Assembly (NCBI GenBank): GCA_006503475.1
Contig: RSEH01000256.1
Location: 1 to 64,000, forward strand
Direction: 5' to 3'
DNA from: Stentor roeselii
Lineage: Eukaryota; Ciliophora; Heterotrichea; Heterotrichida; Stentoridae
DNA length: 64,000 bases
Shown here one piece after another: positions 40,139 through 50,132 of the stretch. The notes under the pieces were generated by a model that was not told where the DNA came from, searched no databases, and worked only from the letters and a program-made list of their open reading frames with translations. Made by a program: the position numbers and the translations under genes. Within the stretch, counting starts at the first letter, position 1, and every line of letters begins with the position of its first letter.

Positions 40139-40710
40139 TTGGTTTTTAGGGACTTTGATGAGGTGGAGAGTATCTGACGGAAACAGTAGAAAAGGGAGAG
40201 AAGGAAAAGGCCTAGGAAGATTAAAAGGTTGAAGGTGAAGACCCAGTGACCTTTGAAACCGGAATTTAGAACTTCGAGAGAGTATTCCAGAAGGTTCAGT
40301 GATCGTGGAAGGGAATAGGATGGCAGGGATTCAAAGGAATCGCTGGATAGGAAAGTAAGGAGATTGGGGACTTGGAAGGGTGAGGAGAACTTGTAGAACT
40401 TTGGAGGGTGGATCAAGATACCGCAGGGAAATGACTTGAGACCTAGTCTTTTGTATTGCTTTTTGTTCTTGTCGATATCCACTGAGTAAAACGAAATTTC
40501 CCCATTAATCCGCCTCATCACATTACTCACATTTCTCAACAAATTTTCACTAAGCAAATCAGACTCTTTAAAAAACACCACAAAACTGATCCCTTTCTCA
40601 TTTTCCATCAAATCCTTTAACTGAAAGTCCAAAATCCTTTTAACCTGATAATCCCTTTCCTCATTCAAAGCAAAAACCAGAAGTCCAATAAGGCAATAAA
40701 CTCCTTTCAT
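40135..40710 (-). CDS. Thioredoxin-fold membrane protein without CxxC
   Basis: 191 aa. MKGVYCLIGLLVFAL is a signal peptide. Residues about 40-135 look thioredoxin-like (ISFVVFFKESDLL, ISFYSVDIDKNKKQYKRLGL, then SFPCGILI with the cis-Pro position). The CxxC active site is absent. One transmembrane helix follows (VFTFNLLIFLGLFLLSLFYC) with a short basic tail. It is probably an ER-lumen facing protein of the TMX/OST3 type, structural rather than redox-active. The gene is divergent from ArfGAP with 32 bp between starts. Confidence 0.7.
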   Translation of the reverse strand: MKGVYCLIGLLVFALNEERDYQVKRILDFQLKDLMENEKGISFVVFFKESDLLSENLLRNVSNVMRRINGEISFYSVDIDKNKKQYKRLGLKSFPCGILIHPPKFYKFSSPFQVPNLLTFLSSDSFESLPSYSLPRSLNLLEYSLEVLNSGFKGHWVFTFNLLIFLGLFLLSLFYCFRQILSTSSKSLKTN

Positions 40711-40742
40711 TTATACATCATTTAAAATCCATCAAATAATTG

Positions 40743-41663
40743 ATGTCAACAGCAGATTTCTTCCGAGAGCTCCAATCAGACCGCGAGAACTTCTCCTGTT
40801 TCGACTGCAACCGAAGTGGAGCCCAATGGGCGAGCATAAACAACGGTATTTTCCTATGCTTCGACTGTTCTTCACATCACCGAGGCCTGGGCGTTCAAAG
40901 TAGTTTCGTGAGATCAACAACGATGGACTCATGGACTCCAACTCAGATAAAAACGATGTCATTAGGCGGAAATCGTCGTCTTCGAGAGTACCTCGAAATG
41001 TACGGCCTTCCGTCAAACATGAGTCTTTTCTCGAAGTACAACAGTAAAGCTCTAGAATACTACAGAGAAGTCCTCAAAGCAGAAGCTGAAGACCGAATTC
41101 ACGGAGGCATGCCTCCGTCATTGACACAAGCAATGGTCTCTCAGGTCCAGCCCCCGCCGCCCCGTCCGACTTACACTTCACTTTCGAGCAGGCCTTATAT
41201 TCCAGAACCTGTTGACAACTCCTGGCTTGGGACGGCAAAAAATGTTGTCGGAAAAGCCTCTGAGATTGTTTCAAACGCAACAGGAGCTGGAATTATTGAC
41301 TCTTTGAAAATTGCTACTGTTGGGGCTATTGACATGTCGATGGAACTTGGGTCGAACATTGCAGATAGAATTGGTTCAGAAGGTTTGAAGAACTTTGGGC
41401 AGAAGTCTGTTAATGTTTTAACTACTGTTGGAGGACTTGCTTATGAAAGTGCTCAGATGGCTATTAACAAGGTGAAGGGAAAAGATGGAAAAAGTGAGAA
41501 GTTGTATTCGAATGAGTGGAAAAATGAGAATTATACTAGTGGAAGTGGAGCTTATCGACCGCCTGAAGGAGGATTCACGAGTTACTCAGCAGGAGGGTAT
41601 TCAAATGAAAGACTCAATGTTCCTAGTAAGTCTTCGTTTTTATCAAGTCGTGGAAATTATTAG
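40743..41663 (+). CDS. ArfGAP (ArfGAP1-like)
   Basis: 306 aa from the ATG at 40743. The ArfGAP zinc finger is CFDC, 16 residues, CFDC, followed by HRGLGVQSSFVRS with the arginine finger, then the family helix LREYLEMYGLP. It stimulates GTP hydrolysis on Arf in COPI traffic at the Golgi. The middle has a Pro-rich linker. The C-terminal half repeats amphipathic segments (WLGTAKNVVGKASEIVSNAT, LGSNIADRIGSE, VLTTVGGLAYESAQ) like the curvature-sensing ALPS helices of ArfGAP1. The tail is Gly/Ser/Tyr-rich. Confidence 0.93.
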   Translation: MSTADFFRELQSDRENFSCFDCNRSGAQWASINNGIFLCFDCSSHHRGLGVQSSFVRSTTMDSWTPTQIKTMSLGGNRRLREYLEMYGLPSNMSLFSKYNSKALEYYREVLKAEAEDRIHGGMPPSLTQAMVSQVQPPPPRPTYTSLSSRPYIPEPVDNSWLGTAKNVVGKASEIVSNATGAGIIDSLKIATVGAIDMSMELGSNIADRIGSEGLKNFGQKSVNVLTTVGGLAYESAQMAINKVKGKDGKSEKLYSNEWKNENYTSGSGAYRPPEGGFTSYSAGGYSNERLNVPSKSSFLSSRGNY

Positions 41664-41710
41664 CTGGTTAACTATGGAATTAATGATTTTTAATTGTTCC
41701 AGAAGAATAA

Positions 41711-42604
41711 ATGGTAAAAACGAAGAAGTCAACATCTCGCTCTGTCATTCTTTCAACTCCTGATAAAAAAAGACACTCTCGACATGTCAGTAGTCAAGTC
41801 CTTAACCAACTGGCTCAGAATGGAAAAGACCTGAAGTCATCTTTGGAATCTTTTGAAAATTCTTTGAATCTTGTGGAAATTAATGCGAATTTATTGGTTT
41901 CTCCTTTGATCTGCTCGATTTGTGCCTTTAACTTCAATAACAAGGATCGTCTTCCTATTTGCCTTCCTTGCGGTCATTCGATATGCAAGACTTGTGTCTA
42001 TTCAATGAAGCACTCGTCGCTGACAGGAGTTTGCCCGTTCGACAGAAAAGAATATTTTTTCATTCAAGAGCTACTTCCAGTCAACTTTTCCCTGCTTTAC
42101 ACGGAAAACTTGCAGGAATCACAGACTTGCCCAGTTCATGGCTTTGAAATCGTTGCTTTTTGCGCGGACCATTCGAGACTTTTATGTGGAAAATGCCTGA
42201 TTTCGCATTTAAGTCACAAGTTTCTTGATATTGAAAATGATGAAGTAAAAAAAATCGCTTTACTTAAAGTCGAACTTTTTAACACCTGGGAAAAAAAAGC
42301 TGAAGAATTTGAAAAAACCTGGAAATTTTACTTTCAAGAACTTGAAAAGGTTTCAAATTATTTTCAACAAGACTTAAAAAGAAGAGAAACTTCGAAGTTA
42401 ATAAGAAAGTATCTCGAAAGATCTTTAAAATCCTTTCAAACCTGCTGTGAAAACAGTAAAATCACGTTAAAAGTCCAGAAATTAAAAGAAAAACTAACTT
42501 CTTTTAACACCCTACAGCAGTTAAAAGCTGAGATTCAAGAGCCCGAGTTGAAATTTCCAGATTATTCAGGTCTTGAAGAACTTTTAAGACTTTCAGAAAA
42601 TTAA
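41711..42604 (+). CDS. RING and B-box protein (TRIM-like)
   Basis: 297 aa. A basic leader and a short helix precede a RING finger (CSICAFNFNNKDRLPICLPC, GHSICKTC, CPFDRKEY, about 65-110), then a B-box (CPVHGFEIVAFCADHSRLLC, GKCLISH), then a coiled coil to the end. This is the RBCC part of TRIM ubiquitin ligases with no further C-terminal domain. It lies 47 bp after ArfGAP and 18 bp before the next gene, all on one strand. Confidence 0.85.
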   Translation: MVKTKKSTSRSVILSTPDKKRHSRHVSSQVLNQLAQNGKDLKSSLESFENSLNLVEINANLLVSPLICSICAFNFNNKDRLPICLPCGHSICKTCVYSMKHSSLTGVCPFDRKEYFFIQELLPVNFSLLYTENLQESQTCPVHGFEIVAFCADHSRLLCGKCLISHLSHKFLDIENDEVKKIALLKVELFNTWEKKAEEFEKTWKFYFQELEKVSNYFQQDLKRRETSKLIRKYLERSLKSFQTCCENSKITLKVQKLKEKLTSFNTLQQLKAEIQEPELKFPDYSGLEELLRLSEN

Positions 42605-42622
42605 TAACTTAACTTTAATAAA

Positions 42623-44041
42623 ATGAGCAGAGGTCAAGAAATCCTCGTAATGACTGTGAACATCAGCGAGACTAAAAAAGACAAAATAATTGTTCACGAG
42701 TTCGACAAGCCTGAACTCCTCGCAAAAGACTTTATCTTCAAATACAACCTGAACCCTTCTCTAGTCGAGCCGCTTACAAGTGAAATAATTTTTAACATCT
42801 CAGACCTATGCCCAGTGCAAAGTCTTCCAAAGTCAAGTCCAACTTTTCTCCCTTCCAGAAGCGAGTCATCAGATTTGGTCCTTTCTGGGAACTACGGCGA
42901 ACGTCTTTACTCGAAAGGTCTAAAAAAAATTGAAAGAACTGAACATTCGAAACTTCTTCTTAAGACTCGTATCGATGAAGAGTCCAGTAAAGAACTTACA
43001 TTTAAACCTAAAATCAATCCAGTCTCTGATTTAATCGCTCAAAGAATGGCGAATCGATCACAGGACAGTGTTAGAAGAAAAGAGTCAGCTATTGCAAGGT
43101 TTCAGTCGGAAAAGACGGAGGAAGAAAAAAGTGCTTGCACCTTTGCACCGAAGATTAACCCTAACTCGTCGAAGATTCTTCAGAGTAAACAAAGAAGTGG
43201 CGGTAATAGATTTGAAGAACTTTATGAGGACTCTTATGCGAGGAAGGTTAAACAATTGCATTTGCAGAAACAGGTTGAGTACTCTTTTAGACCGGAAATA
43301 TTGCCTTGTAGTGGAGTCAGCTCTAGTGGGGATAGACTTTTTTATAAAAAACCTCTGGATGATAGTAAAACTTCTCAAAGTGAATTGTATGACCCGGAAA
43401 CGGGACAGGAGTTCTTTGTGCCCAAGATTAATGAAGGGAAGTACCAGAGATATCGAGAGCTGCCGATTGGGGAGCATCTTTATAGGCAGCAACGACCCAA
43501 AAACGACCTCCAAGAATCAATAATCACAAACCCAACCTTCGAAGCCAAGACAAGAACAGAGCGTTTAATAAAAATCGCAAAAAAGCGACGTTTCCGAGAA
43601 GTCTTCGAACAGCTGAACCCAGACGACCAAGACATAATAAGCTACAGAAGAATAAACCCAAAGTTCGTAGAGCCTTTAGTATTAAGACTAATGCAGCCAT
43701 TGTTAGACGAATTAAGAGAAGAAGAAGAAACTTTAGATTTTGAGCAATTTTCAAATAGTATGGACAACTTATTGAAAATTCTAGCACCTGATGAAAGAGA
43801 CGTTTTTTTAATCAGTAGAAAAAATCGTGAAGACTTGTCACAAACAAGCCACGGGAAAAAATCAGTCAGCGCCGTTGAAGGCTCAGCTGTTTATATGAGA
43901 CAAGTCGAGAAAAAACTAGGAGTTCAAGCGAGACTTGAACTTGAAAGAGAAAAAAAGGTCAGAAATGAACTAAATGGATGCACTTTTCACCCACAGACTA
44001 CTCCTTATAGTAGAGGTATTAAAAGAATTGATATTGAATAA
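42623..44041 (+). CDS. Protein with F-x-P-x-IN repeats, cytoskeletal-type, unknown
   Basis: 472 aa. The N-terminal 60 residues (IIVHEFDKPELLAKDFIFKY...) form a small domain seen in many protist proteins. After it come repeated units: GERLYSKGLKK, LTFKPKINPVS, CTFAPKINPNSSKI, YSFRPEILPCSG, GDRLFYKK and a final CTFHPQTTPYS. The spacing of a 'G-RLY' segment and an 'F-P-IN' segment repeats several times. It is similar in layout to the gene at 36883. Likely an axoneme, basal-body or cortical component by analogy. The start lies only 18 bp after the stop of the upstream gene. Confidence 0.78.
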   Translation: MSRGQEILVMTVNISETKKDKIIVHEFDKPELLAKDFIFKYNLNPSLVEPLTSEIIFNISDLCPVQSLPKSSPTFLPSRSESSDLVLSGNYGERLYSKGLKKIERTEHSKLLLKTRIDEESSKELTFKPKINPVSDLIAQRMANRSQDSVRRKESAIARFQSEKTEEEKSACTFAPKINPNSSKILQSKQRSGGNRFEELYEDSYARKVKQLHLQKQVEYSFRPEILPCSGVSSSGDRLFYKKPLDDSKTSQSELYDPETGQEFFVPKINEGKYQRYRELPIGEHLYRQQRPKNDLQESIITNPTFEAKTRTERLIKIAKKRRFREVFEQLNPDDQDIISYRRINPKFVEPLVLRLMQPLLDELREEEETLDFEQFSNSMDNLLKILAPDERDVFLISRKNREDLSQTSHGKKSVSAVEGSAVYMRQVEKKLGVQARLELEREKKVRNELNGCTFHPQTTPYSRGIKRIDIE

Positions 44042-44061
44042 ATTAGGATTTATTTAAATTA

Positions 44062-45594
44062 TTACTTGTTCAGGTTTTTTGTTAGACTTCTTGTTAGTTG
44101 AGTTCCTTGAATGTTGTATCTTAATTCACGTTGTCGCTTTTCTAGTTTAAATCGATAAATACTTGCTCTTTCAATGAAAGTCTGAAGTTTTTCCTTGTGG
44201 GTGTAAAGAACGAGAATTGGTTTTTTCATGAAAAAGTCTGAATTAGTTTTTCCGAGTTCTTTTTTTTTTTCGGCGAGTTTTTCCATTATAACGAATTCTT
44301 TCTTGGCTTTGCTGTAGTCGACAAGGACACTTTTTAAGAACTTTTTGATAAACATTTCTTTAATTTCGCATGGAAAAAGGTAACTTCGGTCAATTGTTGA
44401 ACTTCGATGAATTTTTTCCATCATTTTGGTTTTTAGCATGTTGTCGGAAAGTCGGTCCCATAAAAGGCCTAAAGCGATTTTTCTGGCTTTTAGAACTTTT
44501 TTAGCAATTTTCCAGTTTATCTGAAGCTTGATTATTGACTTTTTCCATTTTGCAAGTAAGGAAATTATTATTGGCATGTCGCGGTATTTATCAATTATCC
44601 ATCGAACTATTGTTTTGTTTTGTAAGACTAGAGATTTTAGGTATTCTGCTGTTGGTGTCAATAGGTTTGATATGGTTCTGCGGGCGTTGCGAGCTCTGAT
44701 CTTTTTTATGCGATTTAGAACTTTTCCTAGACTTTTGCATATCACGCAGAATTTCTTTAAGGTTTTTCCCCAGCGGATTCTCAGAATTCTTTTTACCTCA
44801 ACTCTGAGTTGCATAACAGAACCCAATCCAAAAATCGAAACCAAGACCGCCCAAGTTTTTTGAACCTGTGCAACTTCTTCCTTATTCAATCGCCATTCAA
44901 ATTTTCTAATCTTTTCCTGCAGCTTGATTTCTTTCAGATGATGATCAAGTGATTCAAGTCTTACCCTTTTCTGTTTATTTTTAAGTTCTTTTTTCTTCTG
45001 ATGATTTTTCTTCCCAAGTAATTCTTCTTTGACGATTTGAGGTTGAAAAGCCAAGAACTTATTTTTTCTAATCAAAGTATCTTCAGGTAGTTCTTTGCGA
45101 TTTTTATACAACGACTCGATAGTATGCATGGTATGAGCAATAGGTGTAAAAAGTCGAGGAATATTAGAAAATTCAAAAGTTTCTAACTTTCCATTCGGAA
45201 TCAATTTATAAGTCCCAGGGCCTACTTTTTCTTCAGTTCCTGAAAAAACCTTGAAGCGATTCGAAGCTGGATAAGCTGCCTGGGCTTTTGGGTAGTTTTT
45301 TATTCTAAATTTCAACTGATTGATGATAAAATTCAGCTTGGAATCGACTTTTAACTTTGAAGATTCTACTGGCTTTGGACTTGAGGACTCTGAACACTTC
45401 TCGTCTGATTCGAACTCGATTTCGGGGAGTTGATCGTAACTGTCGCAGAGCTTGTCTAGTCCTTCTAGGATTGATAGATATTCTGGGTGTGGAGAAGCAA
45501 GGTCTACACTTTTTGGGTTTAGGTGAGGTAAACGTTTTAGCTTTGGGTGGTTTGATGAATGGTCTTCGCTGTAGAACCTGGTGTGGGAAAACAT
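44062..45594 (-). CDS. Large basic helical protein with STPGR-like motif, unknown
   Basis: 510 aa. The N-terminal 110 residues are disordered. KVGPGTYKLIP near 130 resembles a SHIPPO/STPGR repeat found in axonemal inner proteins. From about 190 to the end the protein is helical and very basic, with scattered Trp in helices (FEWRLNKEE, KTWAVLVSI, RWIIDKYRD, LLAKWKKSI, LLWDRLSDN), a pattern like Sfi1/IQ-type centrin or calmodulin binding. No enzyme motif. Convergent with the gene at 42623 (20 bp gap). Confidence 0.7.
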   Translation of the reverse strand: MFSHTRFYSEDHSSNHPKLKRLPHLNPKSVDLASPHPEYLSILEGLDKLCDSYDQLPEIEFESDEKCSESSSPKPVESSKLKVDSKLNFIINQLKFRIKNYPKAQAAYPASNRFKVFSGTEEKVGPGTYKLIPNGKLETFEFSNIPRLFTPIAHTMHTIESLYKNRKELPEDTLIRKNKFLAFQPQIVKEELLGKKNHQKKKELKNKQKRVRLESLDHHLKEIKLQEKIRKFEWRLNKEEVAQVQKTWAVLVSIFGLGSVMQLRVEVKRILRIRWGKTLKKFCVICKSLGKVLNRIKKIRARNARRTISNLLTPTAEYLKSLVLQNKTIVRWIIDKYRDMPIIISLLAKWKKSIIKLQINWKIAKKVLKARKIALGLLWDRLSDNMLKTKMMEKIHRSSTIDRSYLFPCEIKEMFIKKFLKSVLVDYSKAKKEFVIMEKLAEKKKELGKTNSDFFMKKPILVLYTHKEKLQTFIERASIYRFKLEKRQRELRYNIQGTQLTRSLTKNLNK

Positions 45595-46366
45595 TTTTTA
45601 TGAATCTACTGTGGTGGCTTGAGACTCTAATGGGAAATTGACTTTATGATTAAGGGTTTACTATAGTTTCTAATTTAAGAGTTAGGTAATTTTAGATATT
45701 AAACTACTAGATTTAAATCCTTTGAAATATTAGAAGATTTATAGAAAATTTGTATGCCCTTGAGACTGATACTGCAGATGATTACTTAAAGCATTTGTGA
45801 ATTACTTGTTTTTCCCCTTTAATTTATGATAAATCTAACATTCAGATAATACTCTCATTTATTTCAAAAATCTTAGATTAGTAGGGTTTACAGAAATAAG
45901 AACTTGCTGATGATTATATCTAGGTATGTGGCCAAAAAAATCAAGCCCACTTATAGTCCTTGCTTATAGTTCATCTGGTCACAATTTCTATTGAGTAGAT
46001 CATTATAGCTTAGATAAATTTGGCATTTTTTACATTTAAAAGTATTTTTAATAATGTTTCAAACAAATAATACTTCATATCATAAAATAATTATAATACT
46101 TTAATTTTAGAACCATAGTCTTGAATTCAAATAATGCCAAATGCTAGGTAATATATTTTATAAACGTAGTATAACAAATAAGTTTAAAGTCTTTGTTAAA
46201 CAAGATGAACTAATAAATTTAGAATTATCTGTTAGAATATAGCCTAGATCCAGACTGATATTTTCCAACCAGTTTAGATTTACTTCCCCTAAAAATTTTA
46301 TGTATACATACTAATTATTTATATATACTAAAAAGTAGACATGTACATCTACTAATAAAAATATAA
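45595..46366. other. AT-rich desert upstream of WD40 relic
   Basis: 772 bp of AT-rich DNA without frames. It holds the 5' side of the gene at 44062 and nothing else I can identify. Confidence 0.5.
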
Positions 46367-47781
46367 ATGGAGTGCTGGAATTATATTCATAACCCATCTT
46401 TTATATGCAAATGTTCAGATGTCTCAATTTGTGAAGATCATCTCGGAAAGCACTTTATGATAAAAGCGAATCATCAATATGAAAGGATAGATTCAGAAGG
46501 AATCCAAAATGAGCAATCAAATTTGAAAAATGAAATAAAGAACAGAATCAGTCTCTTAACAAAACTTAAAAAAAGAAATATATTATGAAACCAAAAGAAT
46601 TATAAAGAATATAGAAGATAAAAGTACTGAAATATTATTGGAAATCGATAATTTGTTAATTAATTGCATTAAATTCATCAATCTGAAAGTTTACGCAGGA
46701 TCAAAATACCAAGAAATGAAATCAAGCTTTAGTTCAAATTTGAAAGTAAATTAGTTTAACCTTGATGACCTTAATGAAAACATAAAATATTATTTCTCAA
46801 CTCAAAAATATATTAATCCATCTAATTATCATAAATTTCTGTCAAATCATTGTTCAATGTTTACCAGAATTTCAGTGTCAAACACTGGAAATACCCTTGT
46901 TGCAAGTTCTGCTGACACTTCGGATAGGGTTTGGAATTTAAAAATAAAAAAGCAAATTTATTGTTTATTTGAGCCCAAGAGTGCAGTCACTAGTGTAGCT
47001 ATTCGAAATGATGACTTAATGGTTTCAGGTTCTTCTGATTCAAATGTCATTATTTGGGACCTTAATCAAGGAAAATCAAAATTTATTTGCAAAGGGAATT
47101 CTGGAACTGTCTCTGTTGTCGCTTTAACTTTTGATTCTAGTCGAGTTGCTTCAGGTGATTTCTTTAATGAAAATCATAAAGAAACCATGATTATAGTTTG
47201 GGATTGCAAATCTGGGAAGTATTGAATAAAATTGCTTTTAAAATAAGTATAGTTTCAGGAGTTTTAACTTCAAGCAATCATTTTTTTTCTCTAGGTGATA
47301 AAATTAAAGTGTGGGACCTAATTTCTAGCAAGAAAATTCTTAAATTGAATAGCGATGGTTTAAGTATTGCTGTTTCCAAAAATGATCGACGACTTTATAT
47401 TGGAGGTAGTTCCATCTATATTTATGATATAGATTCATTTCAAAATAAACCAGCTCAACATTTAACAACCATACAAAATGATAAGTCTCCCTTACTTTCT
47501 ATCGCATTGACAATTGATGAACAATTCTTAACAGGCGGTTGTTTAGAAGGAATCTTATTATGGAATATTGAAACAACAAATTTAATTTACTTTTTGAAAT
47601 TCAATCTTCAAAAATTACAGGAGTTGCAATTTTTGATGATTTCATTTATTCATGTTCTCTGGATTAACAGATACACATTTTAAATATTGCTTCAAAGTCA
47701 TTAGTTTCAATTAATATTCCAAATAGCTATGATAATTTTAATTTAATACTCACTTTTTTGAAAAATAATTTGATGATTTAA
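46367..47781 (+). pseudogene. B-box-like/WD40 repeat protein relic
   Basis: Begins with a small zinc-binding region (CWNYIHNPSFICKCSDVSIC...H) and a coiled coil, then WD40 repeats (VWNLKIKKQIYCLF, SDSNVIIWDLNQGKS, MIIVWDCKSGK, IKVWDLISSKKILKL, GILLWNIETTNLIYFL). The reading frame changes near 46585, 47215 and 47610, and a TAG sits in frame near 46754. None of the shifts is explained by a 15- or 16-nt intron. Most WD codons are well kept, so decay is fairly recent. It is AT-richer than the active genes around it. Confidence 0.8.
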
Positions 47782-48943
47782 TTTATTCGTGGCAGAAACT
47801 AGGTGATCACTTGATCTTATATATGAAAATATCTTATTCTCATCTTTAATAATATTTTCTTATTTTATTGGCTAGCAATCCATATAAATCAATATTTATT
47901 AATAATATTCTAAAATTTTAATGATGCTATATTAGTATTCAGAAATTAAAATACTTATTTATCTAAGCTCGCACATTAGTCTTTGCTTAAAATATTAAAC
48001 TCATTTCGCTACAATTATAAGAATTAACATTAATTATTTGCATTTTATCCTTCAGACTCTAATCGGACTTACTTAGTCTAATCATTGTAGTTCGAAAGCG
48101 TATTAATCAACAATTTAAAGGTTTACCTGAATCAAAATTGATAAGTCTTAGTGAAATTTAGGAGATAAATTAGAAGATTTTAGAATCGTTTAAATGTAAA
48201 ATGATTTAATGTTGAACAAATATTATAAAGATACGGAGATTAGAAGAATCGGATATTGTTTATGATAAAGGTTTTTTAATATTTCTTGTTTTTAATAATT
48301 GTGGATAATGAAAATTTTTTATATTGGAACTTTTTTTTACTTGTAAGTTTTGAGTCCTTTCTAGTAAACTGCAGAGATCTCTCAAAAGCTTTACTTATAT
48401 TGCTAGTTTTTACCATGACATAACAACTTTATATAACCTATTTCATTATTAAATAGTTATGTTAAATTCCTAGATATTTTTCGGCATTACACATTTATTC
48501 AACTGAATTTTAATAGTGAATTCCATGTCTTATATAAATAATAATTAGAAGAGCTGATTTAGACCTATTTTATATTATCTTAAGCAATCCTTCTCCTGTT
48601 ATCAGTCGTAACCAAGTAAAATTTAAGAATCGTGATAATTCATCTTAACTTAAACATAATCTCATAATTAACAAATCATCATAAAAAATCACCTAATTCA
48701 ATCTAATGAAAAAAATAATCCTATCCTAATCACGAATAATCTCAAAAACCTTCTAAAAATAATCGGAAAAGCCTTCTAATCTATTTCCCTCATTTTCTTT
48801 AATCCCTTACAATAAATCTAATTCTCCCCAACTAAAACTAATCCAAATTCTTCAAAAACTAAAAAAATCAGCTTAACTAAAATCTGTTAAAAATTGTCAC
48901 ACAATGAGATAACTAATCGAATGGCTAATATTTCAACAGTCCT
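47782..48943. other. AT-rich desert
   Basis: 1.16 kb of AT-rich sequence between the WD40 relic and the gene at 48944. No frame, RNA island or repeat recognised. Confidence 0.5.
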
Positions 48944-50041
48944 ATGAAACAAGCTGGAATTTTAACATCTACCAGAGGAAGTCTAAGCCTAATCCCAGAC
49001 CTGAGCAATCTCAGTTCATTAATCAAGTCCTCAAGTCGTTTAAACTCTTTGCACCCTTCAAGCAAAAGTGCAGAAAGGACACCAACAGCGACCCCAACCG
49101 CTTTTTACTGTTTATCCAGTCGACAGTCAAGCCAAGAATCAACTCTCATAAAAAATTCCTTGAAAAATCTAATCAATCACGAAGAATCTCCATCAAAAAC
49201 TCCAATAATCTCAAATATAAACCCTTCTCAAAGACTTTCAAAGCGAAAACCACTGGGAAAGTCCTCAACTCAAGTAAAAGCCCCAAGTCCCGTTGAAACA
49301 ATTCTAAAACCAAAGATGCAAACTCATCTAAAACTAACAAAATTAAATGAAATCCTTGATGATAACTTGAAAATTCTTACTAATCACTTTGAAATAAAGT
49401 CAAAATCTTGGCTTGAAAATTTAGTAATGGTGAAAAACTTTAAATCTCAAGATTTTGAAGAAAATTTAAACTTTTGCAATAAAATTTTCAGAGATTTTCT
49501 TTTGAGACTTAAACAAAGTGGAAAGGAAAATGAAGCAAGTTTAATTGAGAAGATCTGGAGATTGAATTATGAAAATTTTGACTTGTTTTTTGAGAAGTTT
49601 CAAATGAAAATTAAGGACTTGGAAAGCGAGTTGTTAAGAAAAAAACTTGAAATTCAAATGGTTCATCAAGAGTTCTCACAAAAAGAAACTGAAATTTTAA
49701 AGAAGTTTAAAGAAGTAAAGGAAAATAATGAAGAAATATCTGAAAAATTAATAATATGTCAGAAGAAAAATGATGATTTTCAGTCTAGGATGCTAAGAAA
49801 GGCTAAGTTTGAAGGTGGTGAATGGTATTTAGAGAAACTTGATGCTGTTGAGCCTATTATTGCCAGAATCGGTGAAAAGTTGCAGAATCTGGAATGTATT
49901 TTTGTGAGAAGTGCAAAAACGAGAAGGTTTTGCAAAGACGACTTCCTTTTTCAAGTAGACCGTAAAGTGAAGAACAAGAAGTCATTCGACCTGGTAAGAC
50001 CAGATTTCAAAGACCTTTTAAATTTAAACAATTTTTACTAA
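48944..50041 (+). CDS. Coiled-coil protein, unknown
   Basis: 365 aa from ATG to TAA. Residues 1-125 are Ser/Thr/Pro-rich and basic (likely disordered and phosphorylated). Residues 130-285 form a helical coiled-coil region (LEILRKKLEIQ-type heptads, KETEILKKFKEVKENNEEI). The C-terminal 80 residues look more compact (EGGEWYLEKLDAVEPIIARI). No known domain found. Confidence 0.72.
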   Translation: MKQAGILTSTRGSLSLIPDLSNLSSLIKSSSRLNSLHPSSKSAERTPTATPTAFYCLSSRQSSQESTLIKNSLKNLINHEESPSKTPIISNINPSQRLSKRKPLGKSSTQVKAPSPVETILKPKMQTHLKLTKLNEILDDNLKILTNHFEIKSKSWLENLVMVKNFKSQDFEENLNFCNKIFRDFLLRLKQSGKENEASLIEKIWRLNYENFDLFFEKFQMKIKDLESELLRKKLEIQMVHQEFSQKETEILKKFKEVKENNEEISEKLIICQKKNDDFQSRMLRKAKFEGGEWYLEKLDAVEPIIARIGEKLQNLECIFVRSAKTRRFCKDDFLFQVDRKVKNKKSFDLVRPDFKDLLNLNNFY

Positions 50042-50132
50042 TCAACAGTCCAAAAACCCTCCAATTTTCACTTCTGCTCTAAACCCATCATAAAAAACCC
50101 TATCAAACTTACAAAAACTTAATAAATAATTA

